Shown in pieces: positions 8,110 to 17,774 of a stretch of 64,000 nt of DNA. Position 1 is the stretch's first letter. Every line of letters starts with the position of its first letter. The stretch is from NCBI RefSeq assembly GCF_009857595.1, contig NZ_WWCU01000030.1:1-64000 (forward strand). The letters are read 5' to 3'. A model generated the notes under the pieces. It was not told the origin of the DNA. It searched no databases and was given only the letters and a program-made list of their open reading frames with translations. Origin of the DNA: Pseudoduganella aquatica (GTDB taxonomy: Bacteria; Pseudomonadota; Gammaproteobacteria; Burkholderiales; Burkholderiaceae_D). The translations under genes and the position numbers were made by a program.

Positions 8110-9948
8110 TCATGCAACCGTCTCCGCCTGCGCCGCCGCGTAGGCCCCGTACAGCCTTGCGTAGGCGCCTCCCTGCGCTATCAGGCTGTGGTGGTCGCCC
8201 GCCTCCGCCAGTTCGCCGTTCCAGATGACGGCGATGCGGTCCGCGTCCTGTATGGTGGCCAGCCGGTGCGCGATGATGATGGCGGTGCGGCCCTGGCACA
8301 GCCGCCTGAGCGCGGCCTGGATGCGGCGCTCGGTATGCAGGTCCACGGCGGACGTGGCCTCGTCCAGCACCAGCACGGCGGGGTTGGAGAGATAGGCACG
8401 CACCAGGCATACCAGCTGCCGCTGGCCGTGGCTGAGGAAGCCGCCCAGCGGTCCCACCTCGGTGCGGTAGCCCTGCGGCAGGCGCTCCAGCACTTCGTCC
8501 GCGCCCAGTTCGCGCACGGCGGCAATCAGCGCGGCGTCGCTGGCGTCGGGCGCGGCCAGGCGCAGGTTATCGAGCACGCTGCCCGAGAACAGCACATTGT
8601 CCTGCAGGACCACGCCGATCACCTTGCGCAGCTCCTGCTGCTGGTAGTAGCGCACGTCCACGCCGTCCACCAGCACGGCGCCGGACTGCACTTCGTAAAG
8701 CCGCGCCAGCAGTTGCACCAGGGTGCTCTTGCCATGCCCGGTGGGGCCGACGATGGCCAGCACCTGCCCGGCCGGGATATGCAGCTGCAGCGAGCGGATG
8801 ACAGGGCGCCCGCCCGCCGGGTCGTAGGAGAAGCCGACGTTGGCAAATTCCACCTCGCCGCGCCGAGCGGGCCGCAGCGGCACGGGCGGATCGTTGATCT
8901 CCGGCTCGGTGTCGAGCAGCAGGAAGATGCGCTGCGCGGAAGCGGCGCCGGACGAGTAGCGCTCGAACAGGTCGTTCAGCTCCTGCAGGGGGCCAAGGAA
9001 GAGGTGAACGTAGAACAGGCTTTGCGCCAGCTGGCCCACGGTCATGCTGCCGTCCGCGATGCCGAAGCCGCCCGCCACCAGCAGCAGGCCCATGCCCAGG
9101 GTGCTCAGCACCTGCGTGAGCGGCAGGAACCAGCTGGAGCGGATATTACCGCTCACCAGGGTCTGGTTGAAGTGGCGCAGCAGGCCAAGGTAGCGCTGTG
9201 CGTTGCTGTCCTCGTGCACCAGCTGCTTGATCAAGCGCACGCCGGACACGGTTTCCACCAGGTGGGCCGTGAAGCGCGCCCGCGCCTCGGCTACGCGCGT
9301 CCAGTTCTGCTGCGAGATGCGCTTGAACAGCCAGGTGAAGCCCGCCAGCAGCGGCACCACGGCGGCCAGCGCGGCGAACAGGCGCGGCGAAATCAGCCAC
9401 AGGGCCACGCCAGCCACGGCGCAACGCAGCAATGCGGACAGCAGCTCCGGCGGCCCTTGTATCAGCAGCGGTTCCAGCGCATCCACGTCGCGGTCAGCGC
9501 GCGAGATGATGCGGCCGGCCTTGGTCTGGTCGAAATAGCGCACGCTGAGCGACTGCACGTGCGCATACACGCGCACCCGCAGCGCGTTCAGGATATGGAT
9601 GGCCGCGCCGCCGGCGAAGTACTGGGACAGGCCGGACAGCAGGAAGCGCAGTATCCAGCTGAAGGCCAGCCCCGCCGCCATCCAGGCCAGCAGGCGCTCG
9701 TCGAGCAGCAGTCCGGTGGCGGTCTTGATGAAGCCGTGGTCTATCACTTCGCGCAGGAACCAGGGGCGCAGGAAGATCACGCCTACCAGCAGCGCTTCGA
9801 GCGCGATCACGGCGGCGATGCGGCCGCGCACCTGGCGCAGCAGCGGCAGCAGGCGCCAGAACATGCTGCGGTCCAGCGCCTTGCGCGCCAAGGCCTGTTC
9901 CAGTTCGATGTCGCTCAATGCGGTTTGTCCGCGCAGATTATTTGCCAT
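8110..9948 (-). CDS. ABC exporter half-transporter with consensus Walker B (MdlB-like)
   Basis: The 612-residue protein has an N-terminal six-helix exporter domain and a C-terminal nucleotide-binding domain with Walker A GPTGHGKST (about residue 400), signature LSHGQRQ and Walker B VLVLDEATSAVD with the catalytic Glu. The signature has His where LSGGQ is standard. It overlaps the upstream ABC gene by 11 bases, so the two are made together. The complementary changes in the two subunits are those of heterodimeric exporters such as MdlAB, BmrCD or TM287/288. The substrate (drug, lipid or peptide) is unknown. Confidence 0.9.
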   Translation of the reverse strand: MANNLRGQTALSDIELEQALARKALDRSMFWRLLPLLRQVRGRIAAVIALEALLVGVIFLRPWFLREVIDHGFIKTATGLLLDERLLAWMAAGLAFSWILRFLLSGLSQYFAGGAAIHILNALRVRVYAHVQSLSVRYFDQTKAGRIISRADRDVDALEPLLIQGPPELLSALLRCAVAGVALWLISPRLFAALAAVVPLLAGFTWLFKRISQQNWTRVAEARARFTAHLVETVSGVRLIKQLVHEDSNAQRYLGLLRHFNQTLVSGNIRSSWFLPLTQVLSTLGMGLLLVAGGFGIADGSMTVGQLAQSLFYVHLFLGPLQELNDLFERYSSGAASAQRIFLLLDTEPEINDPPVPLRPARRGEVEFANVGFSYDPAGGRPVIRSLQLHIPAGQVLAIVGPTGHGKSTLVQLLARLYEVQSGAVLVDGVDVRYYQQQELRKVIGVVLQDNVLFSGSVLDNLRLAAPDASDAALIAAVRELGADEVLERLPQGYRTEVGPLGGFLSHGQRQLVCLVRAYLSNPAVLVLDEATSAVDLHTERRIQAALRRLCQGRTAIIIAHRLATIQDADRIAVIWNGELAEAGDHHSLIAQGGAYARLYGAYAAAQAETVA

Positions 9949-11746
9949 CGCCGCCTCCCAGCAGTTCGCGGTAGCCCGCGTGCGACGCCATCAGCGCCGG
10001 ATGCGTGCCCTCCGCAGCGATGCGGCCGCCGGCCAGCATGGCCACGCGGTCCGCCAGCAGGATGGTGGACAATTTGCTGGCCACCATCAGCACCGTGACG
10101 GCGTAGTCGCCGCTGGCGCGCAGGCGGCGGATGTTGTCCAGCACGCGGCGCTCGGTGAGTGCGTCCAGCGCGCTGGTGGCGTCGTCCAGCACCAGGATGG
10201 CGGGCCGCGCCAGCAGCGCGCGCGCCAGGCAGATGCGCTGCCGCTGACCGCCCGACAGCGTCACGCCGCGTTCGCCCAGCCGGGTTTGCAGGCCGTGCTC
10301 CAGGCTTGCCACCACGTCGCCGGCGGAGGCCCAGGCCAGCGCCTGCTCGAGTTCCGCGTCGGTGGCGTCGGGCTTGGCCAGGCGCAGGTTGGCGGCCAGC
10401 GTGTCCGAGAACAGGAAGCTCTCCTGCGGCACCACGTGGACTTTGCGGCGCAGCTGGTCCAGGTCCAGCCCGCGCAGGTCGCGCCAGCCGCCCCAGGGCG
10501 AGCCCACGCGCACCGAGCCGTGGTCCGGCTCCAGCAGCCGTGGCAGCAGGCCCGCCAGCGTGCTCTTGCCGGAGCCGGTGGCGCCCACCAGCGCGACCAC
10601 CTCGCCCGGCGCCACTTCGAAGTCGCATGCCGACAGAATGGCGGTGCTGCCTCCCGGCGCGGCGATGTCCACGCCGTTCAGGCGCAGGCCCAGCGCGCCG
10701 TCGGGCAGGCTGCGCTCCTGGCCTTCCGGCTTGCCGGCGATGCCGGGCCGTTCGTCCAGCAGCTCCCAGATGCGGCCGGCCGAGGAGCGCGCGTCGGCGA
10801 AGATCTGCATCACGCGGCCCACGCCTTCAATGCGGAACACCAGCGTGTTCGCCACCAGCAGCGCGGCCACGATTTCGCCCACGTTCATGCGCCCCTGCTG
10901 CACAAGATGGGCGCCGTAGCCCAGTATCCAGACGTGGCCCAGCGCCACCACGGCCTGCGGCAGCGGGATGTGGGACGCGGAATAGGCCAGCGCCTGCCGC
11001 GCCAGGCGCACGAATTCGTCCACGTGGTCGCTGAAGACCTCCACGCGGCGCTGCTCCAGGCCAAAGCCCTTGATGACGCGCACGCCGTTCACGCCTTCGC
11101 TCAGTTCCTGGTTCACCTTGTCGTAGGCGGCGCCGGCGGCGCGGTCCAGGTGCACCAGCGTGCCGGTCTGCGCCACGAAGATGCCGATGCCGGCCAGGGT
11201 GAGCAGCAGCGGCGGCAGGCCAAGCCAGGGGCTGTACCAGCAGAGCAGGCCGATGGAGGCGACCACCACCAGGGCGGTTTCGAACACCTGGCGCCAGAAG
11301 CTGATCAGGGCGTCGCGCACCTTGTCGGCGTCGCGCGTGGTGCGGGTGACGAGTTCGCCGACGCCGTGGCGCCAGTGGTAGGCCAGGTCCAGGCGCTGCA
11401 CCTGCTGCAGGATGCGCTGGCGCAGGATGGTGAGCAGTTCCTGGCCGATGATGAGCGACATCACGCCGCCGCAGTATTGCAGCACGGCGCGCGCGCCGGC
11501 CAGCGCGAGCAGGGCGAGCAGCCAGTGGCGGGCCAGCGACCAGTCCAGCGCGCCGTCGGGCAGGCGCTGCACGGCGCGGCCGCTTTCCACGTCGTGCACG
11601 GCGCGGCCTACCAGCCATTGCTGCCACGCGAGGCTGAGGTTGACGATGGTGAACAGCGTGGCGGTCAGCGCAAAGCGCCACGGCATCAGTCGGTAGAGGG
11701 CAAGGCAGCGCAAGAGCGGCTGCCGGACATTGGAGGGCTTGGTCAC
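9938..11746 (-). CDS. ABC exporter half-transporter with degenerate ATPase site (MdlA-like)
   Basis: About 602 residues: exporter membrane domain, then an ATPase domain with Walker A GATGSGKST, signature LSGGQRQ and Walker B ILVLDDATSALD. The usual catalytic Glu after Walker B is Asp, the hallmark of the degenerate site of heterodimeric ABC exporters. The GTG at 11746 was chosen because CAGGAAAG stands five bases upstream; an ATG eleven codons further up has no ribosome site, and upstream open sequence is non-coding in character. It is the first gene of the two-gene exporter operon. Confidence 0.88.
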   Translation of the reverse strand: MTKPSNVRQPLLRCLALYRLMPWRFALTATLFTIVNLSLAWQQWLVGRAVHDVESGRAVQRLPDGALDWSLARHWLLALLALAGARAVLQYCGGVMSLIIGQELLTILRQRILQQVQRLDLAYHWRHGVGELVTRTTRDADKVRDALISFWRQVFETALVVVASIGLLCWYSPWLGLPPLLLTLAGIGIFVAQTGTLVHLDRAAGAAYDKVNQELSEGVNGVRVIKGFGLEQRRVEVFSDHVDEFVRLARQALAYSASHIPLPQAVVALGHVWILGYGAHLVQQGRMNVGEIVAALLVANTLVFRIEGVGRVMQIFADARSSAGRIWELLDERPGIAGKPEGQERSLPDGALGLRLNGVDIAAPGGSTAILSACDFEVAPGEVVALVGATGSGKSTLAGLLPRLLEPDHGSVRVGSPWGGWRDLRGLDLDQLRRKVHVVPQESFLFSDTLAANLRLAKPDATDAELEQALAWASAGDVVASLEHGLQTRLGERGVTLSGGQRQRICLARALLARPAILVLDDATSALDALTERRVLDNIRRLRASGDYAVTVLMVASKLSTILLADRVAMLAGGRIAAEGTHPALMASHAGYRELLGGGDGK

Positions 11747-11911
11747 TATGCTTTCCTGGCTAGGAATGGGATGGAGCATGCTTATGCGCAGGAACCGTGC
11801 CAGCCACCGGACGGGGTTTTGACGTCCCCGCGTGCGCAAAAGCCAGCAGCGCTGCGCGAATTTCAGCAGCGCGTGTTGATTCAGGCGGGGCGCAGGCGGT
11901 AGCATGGCGGC

Positions 11912-12622
11912 ATGACGACTCTCCCCTCCTCCTCCCCGGACCTTCCCGCCAGCCTGGCCGATGCCGCCTTCCACAATGAGCGCGTGGCGGCGCGCCGCAT
12001 GGCCGCCAGGGAGGGGTTGGACGAAGCAGAGGCGCTGCTGCGCGTTATGCGGCAGTCGGCCACGGCGCAGGGGCTGGCGGAACTGGCCGACCTGCTGGCG
12101 GCGCGCGCCAAATTGAAACGGGATGATGCGGAGCGGCGGGCGGCGAAGCTGGCGGCGCGCGGCGAGAAGGTGGCGGGCATCAAGGCGCGCGCGCGGCCGG
12201 CGCCGCAGCCTGGCGCCTGGCAGGCGTGGTTCGACGGCTCGGCGCATCCCAATCCGGGGCGGCTGGGCATAGGGGGGCTGCTGCTTGGGCCGGCGGGCGA
12301 GCGGATCGAGATCAGCGCGCGCGCGGGGCACGGCAACAGCGGCGAGGCGGAGTATCTGGCGCTGCTGGCGCTACTGGAAGCGGCCGTCGCGGCGCGTCCG
12401 GGCGTGCTGGCGATTTATGGCGACAGCCAGGTCGTGATAAGCGATGTGGCGGGCGGCGCGGGCGCGAAGGGACTGGAGCAGCACCGCGAACGGGCGCTGG
12501 ATCTGATGGCGCAACTGGGGAAATCGGGGCGGGTGACGCTGCACTGGGTGCCGCGCCACCGCAACAGCGAGGCGGACCGCCTGTCGCAACAGGCGATCGC
12601 CTCCTGGGGAGAGCTGGAGTAA
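11912..12622 (+). CDS. Ribonuclease HI family protein with N-terminal extension
   Basis: The 236-residue protein has a charged alpha-helical N-terminal region of about 100 residues rich in Ala, Arg and Glu, then an RNase H fold with all four acidic positions visible: FDGSAHPNPG (about residue 108), GEAEYLALL, IYGDSQVV and RNSEADRLS. It should cut the RNA strand of RNA-DNA hybrids in the cytoplasm. The conserved RHRN loop before the last Asp (VPRHRNSEAD) supports activity. The extension is not the usual RnhA HBD motif, and its role is unknown. The gene is divergent from the ABC exporter operon. Confidence 0.85.
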   Translation: MTTLPSSSPDLPASLADAAFHNERVAARRMAAREGLDEAEALLRVMRQSATAQGLAELADLLAARAKLKRDDAERRAAKLAARGEKVAGIKARARPAPQPGAWQAWFDGSAHPNPGRLGIGGLLLGPAGERIEISARAGHGNSGEAEYLALLALLEAAVAARPGVLAIYGDSQVVISDVAGGAGAKGLEQHRERALDLMAQLGKSGRVTLHWVPRHRNSEADRLSQQAIASWGELE

Positions 12623-12630
12623 AGCGCGGA

Positions 12631-14277
12631 CTAGCCGAGCAAGCGGGTGCCGCTGCCCTGCCCGTGGGCCGCAGGCGAGCGGCCCGCAGACGTGCGGCCA
12701 GCGGCCACGAGCCCTGCGGGTGCGCGGCCGGCGCCGTCCACCTGGAACACGCTGACGACCTGCGCCAGCTGGGCCGCCTGCTGCTGCATGGACTCGGCGG
12801 CGGCGGCGGACTGCTCCACCAGCGCGGCGTTCTGCTGCGTGACCTGGTCCATCTCGCCGATGGCCTTGTACACCTCCTCGATGCCCGCGCTCTGCTCTTT
12901 GCTGGCGGTGGTGATCTCGGTGATGATGGCGCTCACGCGGTGCACGCTGTCGACGATGTCTTCCATGGTCGCGCCGGCGTCGGCCACCAGCTTGCTGCCC
13001 TGGTTCACCTTGTCCACCGAGTCGCCGATCAGCTCCTTGATTTCCTTGGCGGCCGCCGCCGAGCGCTGCGCCAGCGTGCGCACTTCGCTGGCCACCACGG
13101 CAAAGCCGCGTCCCTGCTCGCCCGCGCGCGCCGCTTCCACGGCCGCGTTCAAGGCCAGGATATTGGTCTGGAAGGCGATACCGTCGATGACGGCGATAAT
13201 GTCGACGATCTTGCGCGAGGCGGCGTTGATGGCGTCCATCGTGCCCACCACCTCGGCCACCACGGCGCCGCCCTTGACGGCCACGCCCGCCGCCGCGCTG
13301 GCCAGTTCCTGGGCCTGATGCGCGTTGCCGGCGTTGTTCTTCACGGTGGCGGTCAGCTCCTCCATCGAGGCGGCGGTTTCCTCCAGCGAGCCGGCCTGCT
13401 GCTCGGTGCGCGAGGACAGGTCCTGGTTGCCGGCAGCGATCTCGGTGGACGAGGTTTCGATCTGCGCGGTGCCGCTGCGCACCTGCAGCACGATGTTGAG
13501 CAGGGAGCTGTTCATGTCCTGCAGGGCCAGCAGCAGCTGGCCGGTCTCGTCTCCGCCGCTGACGGTGATGCGGCCGGTCAGGTCGCCCGCCGCCACGCGC
13601 CGCGCCGCCGCCAGCGCCTGGCCCAGCGGCTTCGTGATGCCGGTGGTCAGCAGCCAGGAGCACACCACGCCGAAGGCCAGCACCAGCACAGTGAGCGCTA
13701 TCAGCAAGGTGCGGCTGGACCCAGCGCCGGCTTCGATCTGCTGCGCGATGGCGTCGATCTTGCCGCGCTGGAGCTTGAGCAGCTCGGCCATCAGGCTCTG
13801 GTAGGCGGCGGCGCCGGGCGCGAACACGTTGTTGAAGTGCGCCTCCGCCTCCTCCAGCGCGCCCTCGGCCTTGAGCTTGGCCACCTTGTCGCGCGAAGAC
13901 AGGTAGATCTTGCGCTGCTCGCCGATGCGGCCGAACAGTTCCTTCTCGTCGTCGTCGATCAGCGTCTCGACTTTTTTCTGCAGTTCGGCCGAGATGGCGC
14001 TGGACTTCTTCGACTCGTCGGCGAAATAGGCCGCCAGCGACGGGTCGCTGCTGCGGGCGATCGCCGTGGTGCGCCGGATGGCGCTGTCGATCTTGCCCGA
14101 CCAGTCGCTGATCAGGCGTTCTTTCGCGAGCGGCACTTCCATCATTGCGCGCGTGGCGCTGGCCACATCGTGCAAACGCCAGATGGCGACGCCGGTAATG
14201 GCCACGGACAGGGCCAGGATAACGGCAAAGCCCAGAGCCAGGCGCTTGCCGATGCTGATGCGGGAAAGTGCGCTCAT
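12631..14277 (-). CDS. Methyl-accepting chemotaxis protein
   Basis: 548 residues: a transmembrane helix at about 12-33, a periplasmic helical sensor of about 150 residues of the 4HB_MCP type, a second helix at about 190-212, HAMP, then the cytoplasmic signalling coiled coil. The highly conserved tip IDGIAFQTNILALNAAVEAARAGEQGRGFAVVA is present. The C-terminus is Ala/Gly-rich and lacks a CheR/CheB docking pentapeptide of the NWETF type. It follows cheW by eight bases, so the two are one operon. The ligand is unknown. Confidence 0.95.
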   Translation of the reverse strand: MSALSRISIGKRLALGFAVILALSVAITGVAIWRLHDVASATRAMMEVPLAKERLISDWSGKIDSAIRRTTAIARSSDPSLAAYFADESKKSSAISAELQKKVETLIDDDEKELFGRIGEQRKIYLSSRDKVAKLKAEGALEEAEAHFNNVFAPGAAAYQSLMAELLKLQRGKIDAIAQQIEAGAGSSRTLLIALTVLVLAFGVVCSWLLTTGITKPLGQALAAARRVAAGDLTGRITVSGGDETGQLLLALQDMNSSLLNIVLQVRSGTAQIETSSTEIAAGNQDLSSRTEQQAGSLEETAASMEELTATVKNNAGNAHQAQELASAAAGVAVKGGAVVAEVVGTMDAINAASRKIVDIIAVIDGIAFQTNILALNAAVEAARAGEQGRGFAVVASEVRTLAQRSAAAAKEIKELIGDSVDKVNQGSKLVADAGATMEDIVDSVHRVSAIITEITTASKEQSAGIEEVYKAIGEMDQVTQQNAALVEQSAAAAESMQQQAAQLAQVVSVFQVDGAGRAPAGLVAAGRTSAGRSPAAHGQGSGTRLLG

Positions 14278-14285
14278 GGCGGTCC

Positions 14286-14777
14286 TTACGCGGCCAGCGC
14301 GGTGTCGAGCAGGCCCATGTCGGCGCTCGTCATCAGGCGGTCGATGTCCACCAGGATCAGCATGCGCTCGTCGATGGTGCCCAGGCCGACGATGTACTCG
14401 GTGTTCAGGGTGGAGGTGATTTCCGGCGCCGGCTTGACCTGCTCCGGGGTCAGGATGGTGACGTCGGACACGCTGTCGACCACCATGCCCACCACGCGGT
14501 GGCCGATGTTGAGGATGATGACCACGGTGAACTGGTTGTAGGTCGGCTCGCCCACGTTGAACTTGATGCGCATGTCCACGATCGGCACGATCAGGCCGCG
14601 CAGGTTGATCACACCCTTGACGAACTCCGGCGCGCTGGCGATGCGGGTGGGCGCTTCGTAGCTGCGGATCTCGCTGACTTTCTGGATGTCGATGCCGTAT
14701 TCTTCCTGGCCCAGGGTGAAGGCGAGGTATTCGGCGGCGGCCGCCACATTGGCGGTGGTGATGGCGTCGTTGGACAT
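14286..14777 (-). CDS. cheW: Chemotaxis coupling protein CheW
   Basis: The 163-residue protein is a single CheW domain: EYLAFTLGQEEYGIDIQKV, then GVINLRGLIVPIVDMR and the C-terminal GTIDERMLILVDIDRLM. It links chemoreceptors to CheA. The ATG at 14777 is preceded by AAGGGAAA at the right distance and by the usual start of the family; a longer reading frame upstream is not supported. The MCP gene follows after eight bases. A perfect GTCAAG-A-CTTGAC palindrome lies about 50 bases upstream of the start (14829-14841), with no recognised role. Confidence 0.95.
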   Translation of the reverse strand: MSNDAITTANVAAAAEYLAFTLGQEEYGIDIQKVSEIRSYEAPTRIASAPEFVKGVINLRGLIVPIVDMRIKFNVGEPTYNQFTVVIILNIGHRVVGMVVDSVSDVTILTPEQVKPAPEITSTLNTEYIVGLGTIDERMLILVDIDRLMTSADMGLLDTALAA

Positions 14778-14958
14778 AGTTTCCCTTAAGGCTAGATGCC
14801 GTAAATTAAGAGCCGTAATGTTACCGTAAGTCAAGACTTGACGCATCAAATAAATGCACCAAGGCAATAGCAGCGTGCAAACGGCTATGGCCTTCTTGTT
14901 AATTCAATGCCACAATTAGGCGGTAGGCATCAATGCAAACCGCAGGGCAAGGAGAACA

Positions 14959-15618
14959 ATGAATAGTTTGTTAAGCAGCTGGCATCCGCGCCTGGTGGCG
15001 CTGGCCGGCGCCGCCGCAGCCGACGACGGCGCACACGACACCAACCATCTGCACCGCGTGTGGCGCAACGCCACCCTGCTGATGGACGATTACCCGGAGG
15101 CCGATGCGCTGGTGGTGCTGGCGGCCTGCTATCTGCACGACTTGGTGAACCTGCCCAAGAACTCCCCGGAACGCCACCTGGCCTCGCGCCAGGCGGCGCG
15201 GCTGGCCAGCCGCCAGCTGGCCGAACTGGGCTTCCCGCAGGAGAAGCTGGCCGCCACCGCGCACGCCATCGAGACCCACAGCTTCTCGGCCGGCATCCAG
15301 CCCGAGACCATCGAGGCCAAAATCGTGCAGGACGCGGACCGGCTTGACGCGCTGGGCGCGGTGGGCCTGGCGCGCATGTTCTACACCGCCGGCCGCATGG
15401 GCTGCGCGCTGGCGCACGCCGAAGACCCGATGGCGCTGCACCGCGAGCTGGACGACAAGGCCTATTCGCTCGACCATATCGACGTGAAGCTGGCCACCCT
15501 GCCCGGCAAGATGCAGACCGCCGCCGGCCGTCGCCTGGGCCAGAGCCGCCTGGCCGAGCTGATAGCCTTCCGCGACAGCTTTATCGCCGAGTGGGCCGCC
15601 AGCCCGGCCACGCCTTAG
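14959..15618 (+). CDS. HD-domain phosphohydrolase (YedJ-like)
   Basis: The 219-residue protein shows the metal-binding HD pattern: H in NHLHRVWRNA (about residue 33), the HD pair in ACYLHDLVNLP, a further His in AIETHSFS and the Asp in VQDADRLDALG. It belongs to the YedJ-type branch of small soluble HD hydrolases, which act on phosphate esters or nucleotides. Its substrate is unknown. AAGGAG stands before the ATG. It is followed 37 bases later by a transporter gene on the same strand. Confidence 0.85.
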   Translation: MNSLLSSWHPRLVALAGAAAADDGAHDTNHLHRVWRNATLLMDDYPEADALVVLAACYLHDLVNLPKNSPERHLASRQAARLASRQLAELGFPQEKLAATAHAIETHSFSAGIQPETIEAKIVQDADRLDALGAVGLARMFYTAGRMGCALAHAEDPMALHRELDDKAYSLDHIDVKLATLPGKMQTAAGRRLGQSRLAELIAFRDSFIAEWAASPATP

Positions 15619-15655
15619 CCCCGCCACGCCCCACGCACCGCACATTACAACCGCC

Positions 15656-16924
15656 ATGACCAGCAAAAGCGAACCCGTTCCACTCTCCACCACCTCGCAA
15701 GGCAACCTGAAATTCGTGCTGGTGTGCGTCTTTATCGACATGCTGGGCATCGGCCTGGTGGTGCCGGTGCTGCCCATCCTGGTGGGCGAATTCGTCCACA
15801 CGCGCGACCTGCAGGCGCTGTGGTACGGCATCATGGGCGCGGTGTTCGGCCTGATGCAGTTCATCTTCATGCCCATGCTGGGCGCGGTGAGCGACCGGGT
15901 GGGGCGGCGGCCGGTGCTGCTGTACTCCATGGCCGGCATGTGCATCAACTTCCTGTCCACCGCCTGGGCGCCCAACCTGGCCTGCATGTTCATCGGCCGC
16001 GTGATCGGCGGCGCCTCGTCGGCCAGCATGTCGGTGGCCTCGGCCTACGCGTCCGACATTTCCACCCACGAGAACCGCGCCAAGAGCTTCGGCAAGATAG
16101 GCGCGGCCTTCGGCCTGGGCTTCATCGCCGGCCCCATGCTGGGCGGCCTGCTGGGCAGCATCAACCTGCACCTGCCGTTCTACGTGGCGGCGGGCCTGTC
16201 GGCGGCCAATTTCGTCTACGGCTATTTCTGCGTGCCCGAGTCGCTGCCGGAGGCGCGCCGCTCCAAGTTCAAGCTCACCCGCGTGAACCCGCTCGACGGC
16301 CTGTTCAAGCTGGCCCGGCGCGAGGACATCCGCGGCCTGATCATCGCCTTCGCGCTGATGACCTGCGCGCAGATGATGCTGCAGTCGACCTGGGTGCTGT
16401 ACACCCACTTCCGCTTCAACTGGAGCCCGGGCCAGAACGGCGCCGCGCTGTTCTGCGTGGGCATGGCCGCCGCCGTGGTGCAGGCCGGGCTGCTGGGCAT
16501 CTTCATCAAATGGTTCGGCGAAATGCGCCTGACCCTGATCGGCCTCGCCTCCGGCTGCATCACCTACACGCTGTACGGCCTGGCCACGCAGGGCTGGATG
16601 ATGTACCTGTTCATCTGCTGCAACCTGATGGCCTTCGCCGCCGGGCCGGCGCTGCAGGGCATCATCTCCAAATCCACCGACGCGGCCCGGCAGGGCGAGC
16701 TGATGGGATCACTGCAGTCGATCAGCAGCATCGGCATTATCTTCATGCCGCTGCTGGGCAGTGCCATCCTGGGCGAGGTGAGCCACCTGCCCGCCAACGA
16801 CTGGCGCATCGGCAGCAGCTTCTTCGTCTGCGCCGCCATGCAGGCCGTGGCCATCCTGGTGGCGCGCCACTATTTCCGCACGCACGACATGAAGCAGGCG
16901 GCCGTCAAGGCGGTGCAGCCATGA
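15656..16924 (+). CDS. MFS transporter, Tet/TCR-like drug:H+ antiporter family
   Basis: 422 residues with twelve predicted membrane helices. The loop 2-3 motif A reads GAVSDRVGRRPVLL (about residues 79-92), and motif C-like glycine-rich sequence GLGFIAGPMLGGLLG lies in helix 5. It resembles TetA-like exporters of small hydrophobic compounds. The specificity is unknown. Its stop codon overlaps the start of the next gene (ATGA at 16921), which suggests translational coupling. Confidence 0.87.
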   Translation: MTSKSEPVPLSTTSQGNLKFVLVCVFIDMLGIGLVVPVLPILVGEFVHTRDLQALWYGIMGAVFGLMQFIFMPMLGAVSDRVGRRPVLLYSMAGMCINFLSTAWAPNLACMFIGRVIGGASSASMSVASAYASDISTHENRAKSFGKIGAAFGLGFIAGPMLGGLLGSINLHLPFYVAAGLSAANFVYGYFCVPESLPEARRSKFKLTRVNPLDGLFKLARREDIRGLIIAFALMTCAQMMLQSTWVLYTHFRFNWSPGQNGAALFCVGMAAAVVQAGLLGIFIKWFGEMRLTLIGLASGCITYTLYGLATQGWMMYLFICCNLMAFAAGPALQGIISKSTDAARQGELMGSLQSISSIGIIFMPLLGSAILGEVSHLPANDWRIGSSFFVCAAMQAVAILVARHYFRTHDMKQAAVKAVQP

Positions 16925-17754
16925 TGGTGCGGCTGCGCTGCGGCGCGCCGCCAGCGCTGGGCGCCGCTGCCGCGCTGGCTGCCGCGCTGGCGGCGACGCC
17001 CGCGATCGCCGAATGCTCGCGCGAGATCGCCGTGCCGGTGGCGCCCATCGGCGTGAGCATCACCGTCAACGGAGCCGCCGTGGGCGGCATCTATCCCGAC
17101 GTGCTGCGCGCCGCCAGCCAGAAAGCGGGCTGCCAGCTGGCGTTCTCCGTGGTGCCGCGCGCGCGCCAGGAAGTGCTGTTCGAGGTGGGCAAGGCCGACT
17201 TGCTGGTGCCCGCCACGCGCACGCCGGCGCGCGACGTGATCGGCACCTTTATTCCGCTGATCGGCCACCGCGCCACGCTGATTTCGGTGGCGAGCAACCG
17301 CCCCCCGCTGGCCAGCGCGCAAGACCTGCTGGACCGGCCCGAACTGCGCGTGGCCGTGGTGCGCGGCTTCGACTACGGCGAGCGCTATCAGGCGCTGATC
17401 AAGGAACTGGCCAAACAGGGGCGGCTGTTCCAGGAAGTGGACACGGTCGCGGTGGCGCGGCTGATGCTGTCCGGCGCGATCGACGTCACCATCATGGGGC
17501 CGACCACGCTGGCCGGCGCGGTGATACGCGACGCGCGCCTGTCCGGCATGCTGGACAAGCTGCGCATCGAACCCATACCCGAGCTGCCGTGGAGCGTGAG
17601 CGGCGTGTACGTGTCGCGCCGCTCGCTCAAGCCGGAAGACCAGGCCGCCATGCTGGACGTGATGGAGAACATCGCGCGTTCCAACACCATACTGGAAAGC
17701 TTCCAGCGCATGCACCGCGCCGACATCCTGGCCGAAAGCGTGCGGCCGCGCTAG
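16921..17754 (+). CDS. Periplasmic solute-binding protein, amino-acid-binding type
   Basis: 277 residues with a signal peptide (Ala-rich stretch ending PAIA|E, about residue 30) and a bilobed SBP_bac_3-like domain: an opening with SITVNGAAVGGIYPDVL, KADLLVPATRTPARD in lobe 1 and DVTIMGPTTLAGAV in lobe 2. No membrane or ATPase partner lies next to it, so it may be an orphan binding protein or serve a signalling role. Its ATG overlaps the stop of the MFS gene, so they are co-translated; a second ATG directly follows the first. The ligand is unknown. Confidence 0.75.
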   Translation: MMVRLRCGAPPALGAAAALAAALAATPAIAECSREIAVPVAPIGVSITVNGAAVGGIYPDVLRAASQKAGCQLAFSVVPRARQEVLFEVGKADLLVPATRTPARDVIGTFIPLIGHRATLISVASNRPPLASAQDLLDRPELRVAVVRGFDYGERYQALIKELAKQGRLFQEVDTVAVARLMLSGAIDVTIMGPTTLAGAVIRDARLSGMLDKLRIEPIPELPWSVSGVYVSRRSLKPEDQAAMLDVMENIARSNTILESFQRMHRADILAESVRPR

Positions 17755-17774
17755 GCGCCGGGCGCGATCAACCC

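Noticed and set aside
9599..11902. A 767-codon open frame antisense to the ABC exporter genes
   Set aside because: It is antisense to two clear ABC transporter genes, has no ribosome site and no recognisable domain.
14829..14841. GTCAAGACTTGAC palindrome as a flagellar-class (FliA) promoter of cheW
   Set aside because: It is a perfect palindrome, but does not match the sigma-28 consensus, and no second copy was found. It is left without a function.
15724..16920. N-terminal extension of the periplasmic binding protein in the same frame
   Set aside because: This stretch is the MFS transporter gene in another frame; a signal peptide begins at 16921 at an ATGA overlap.
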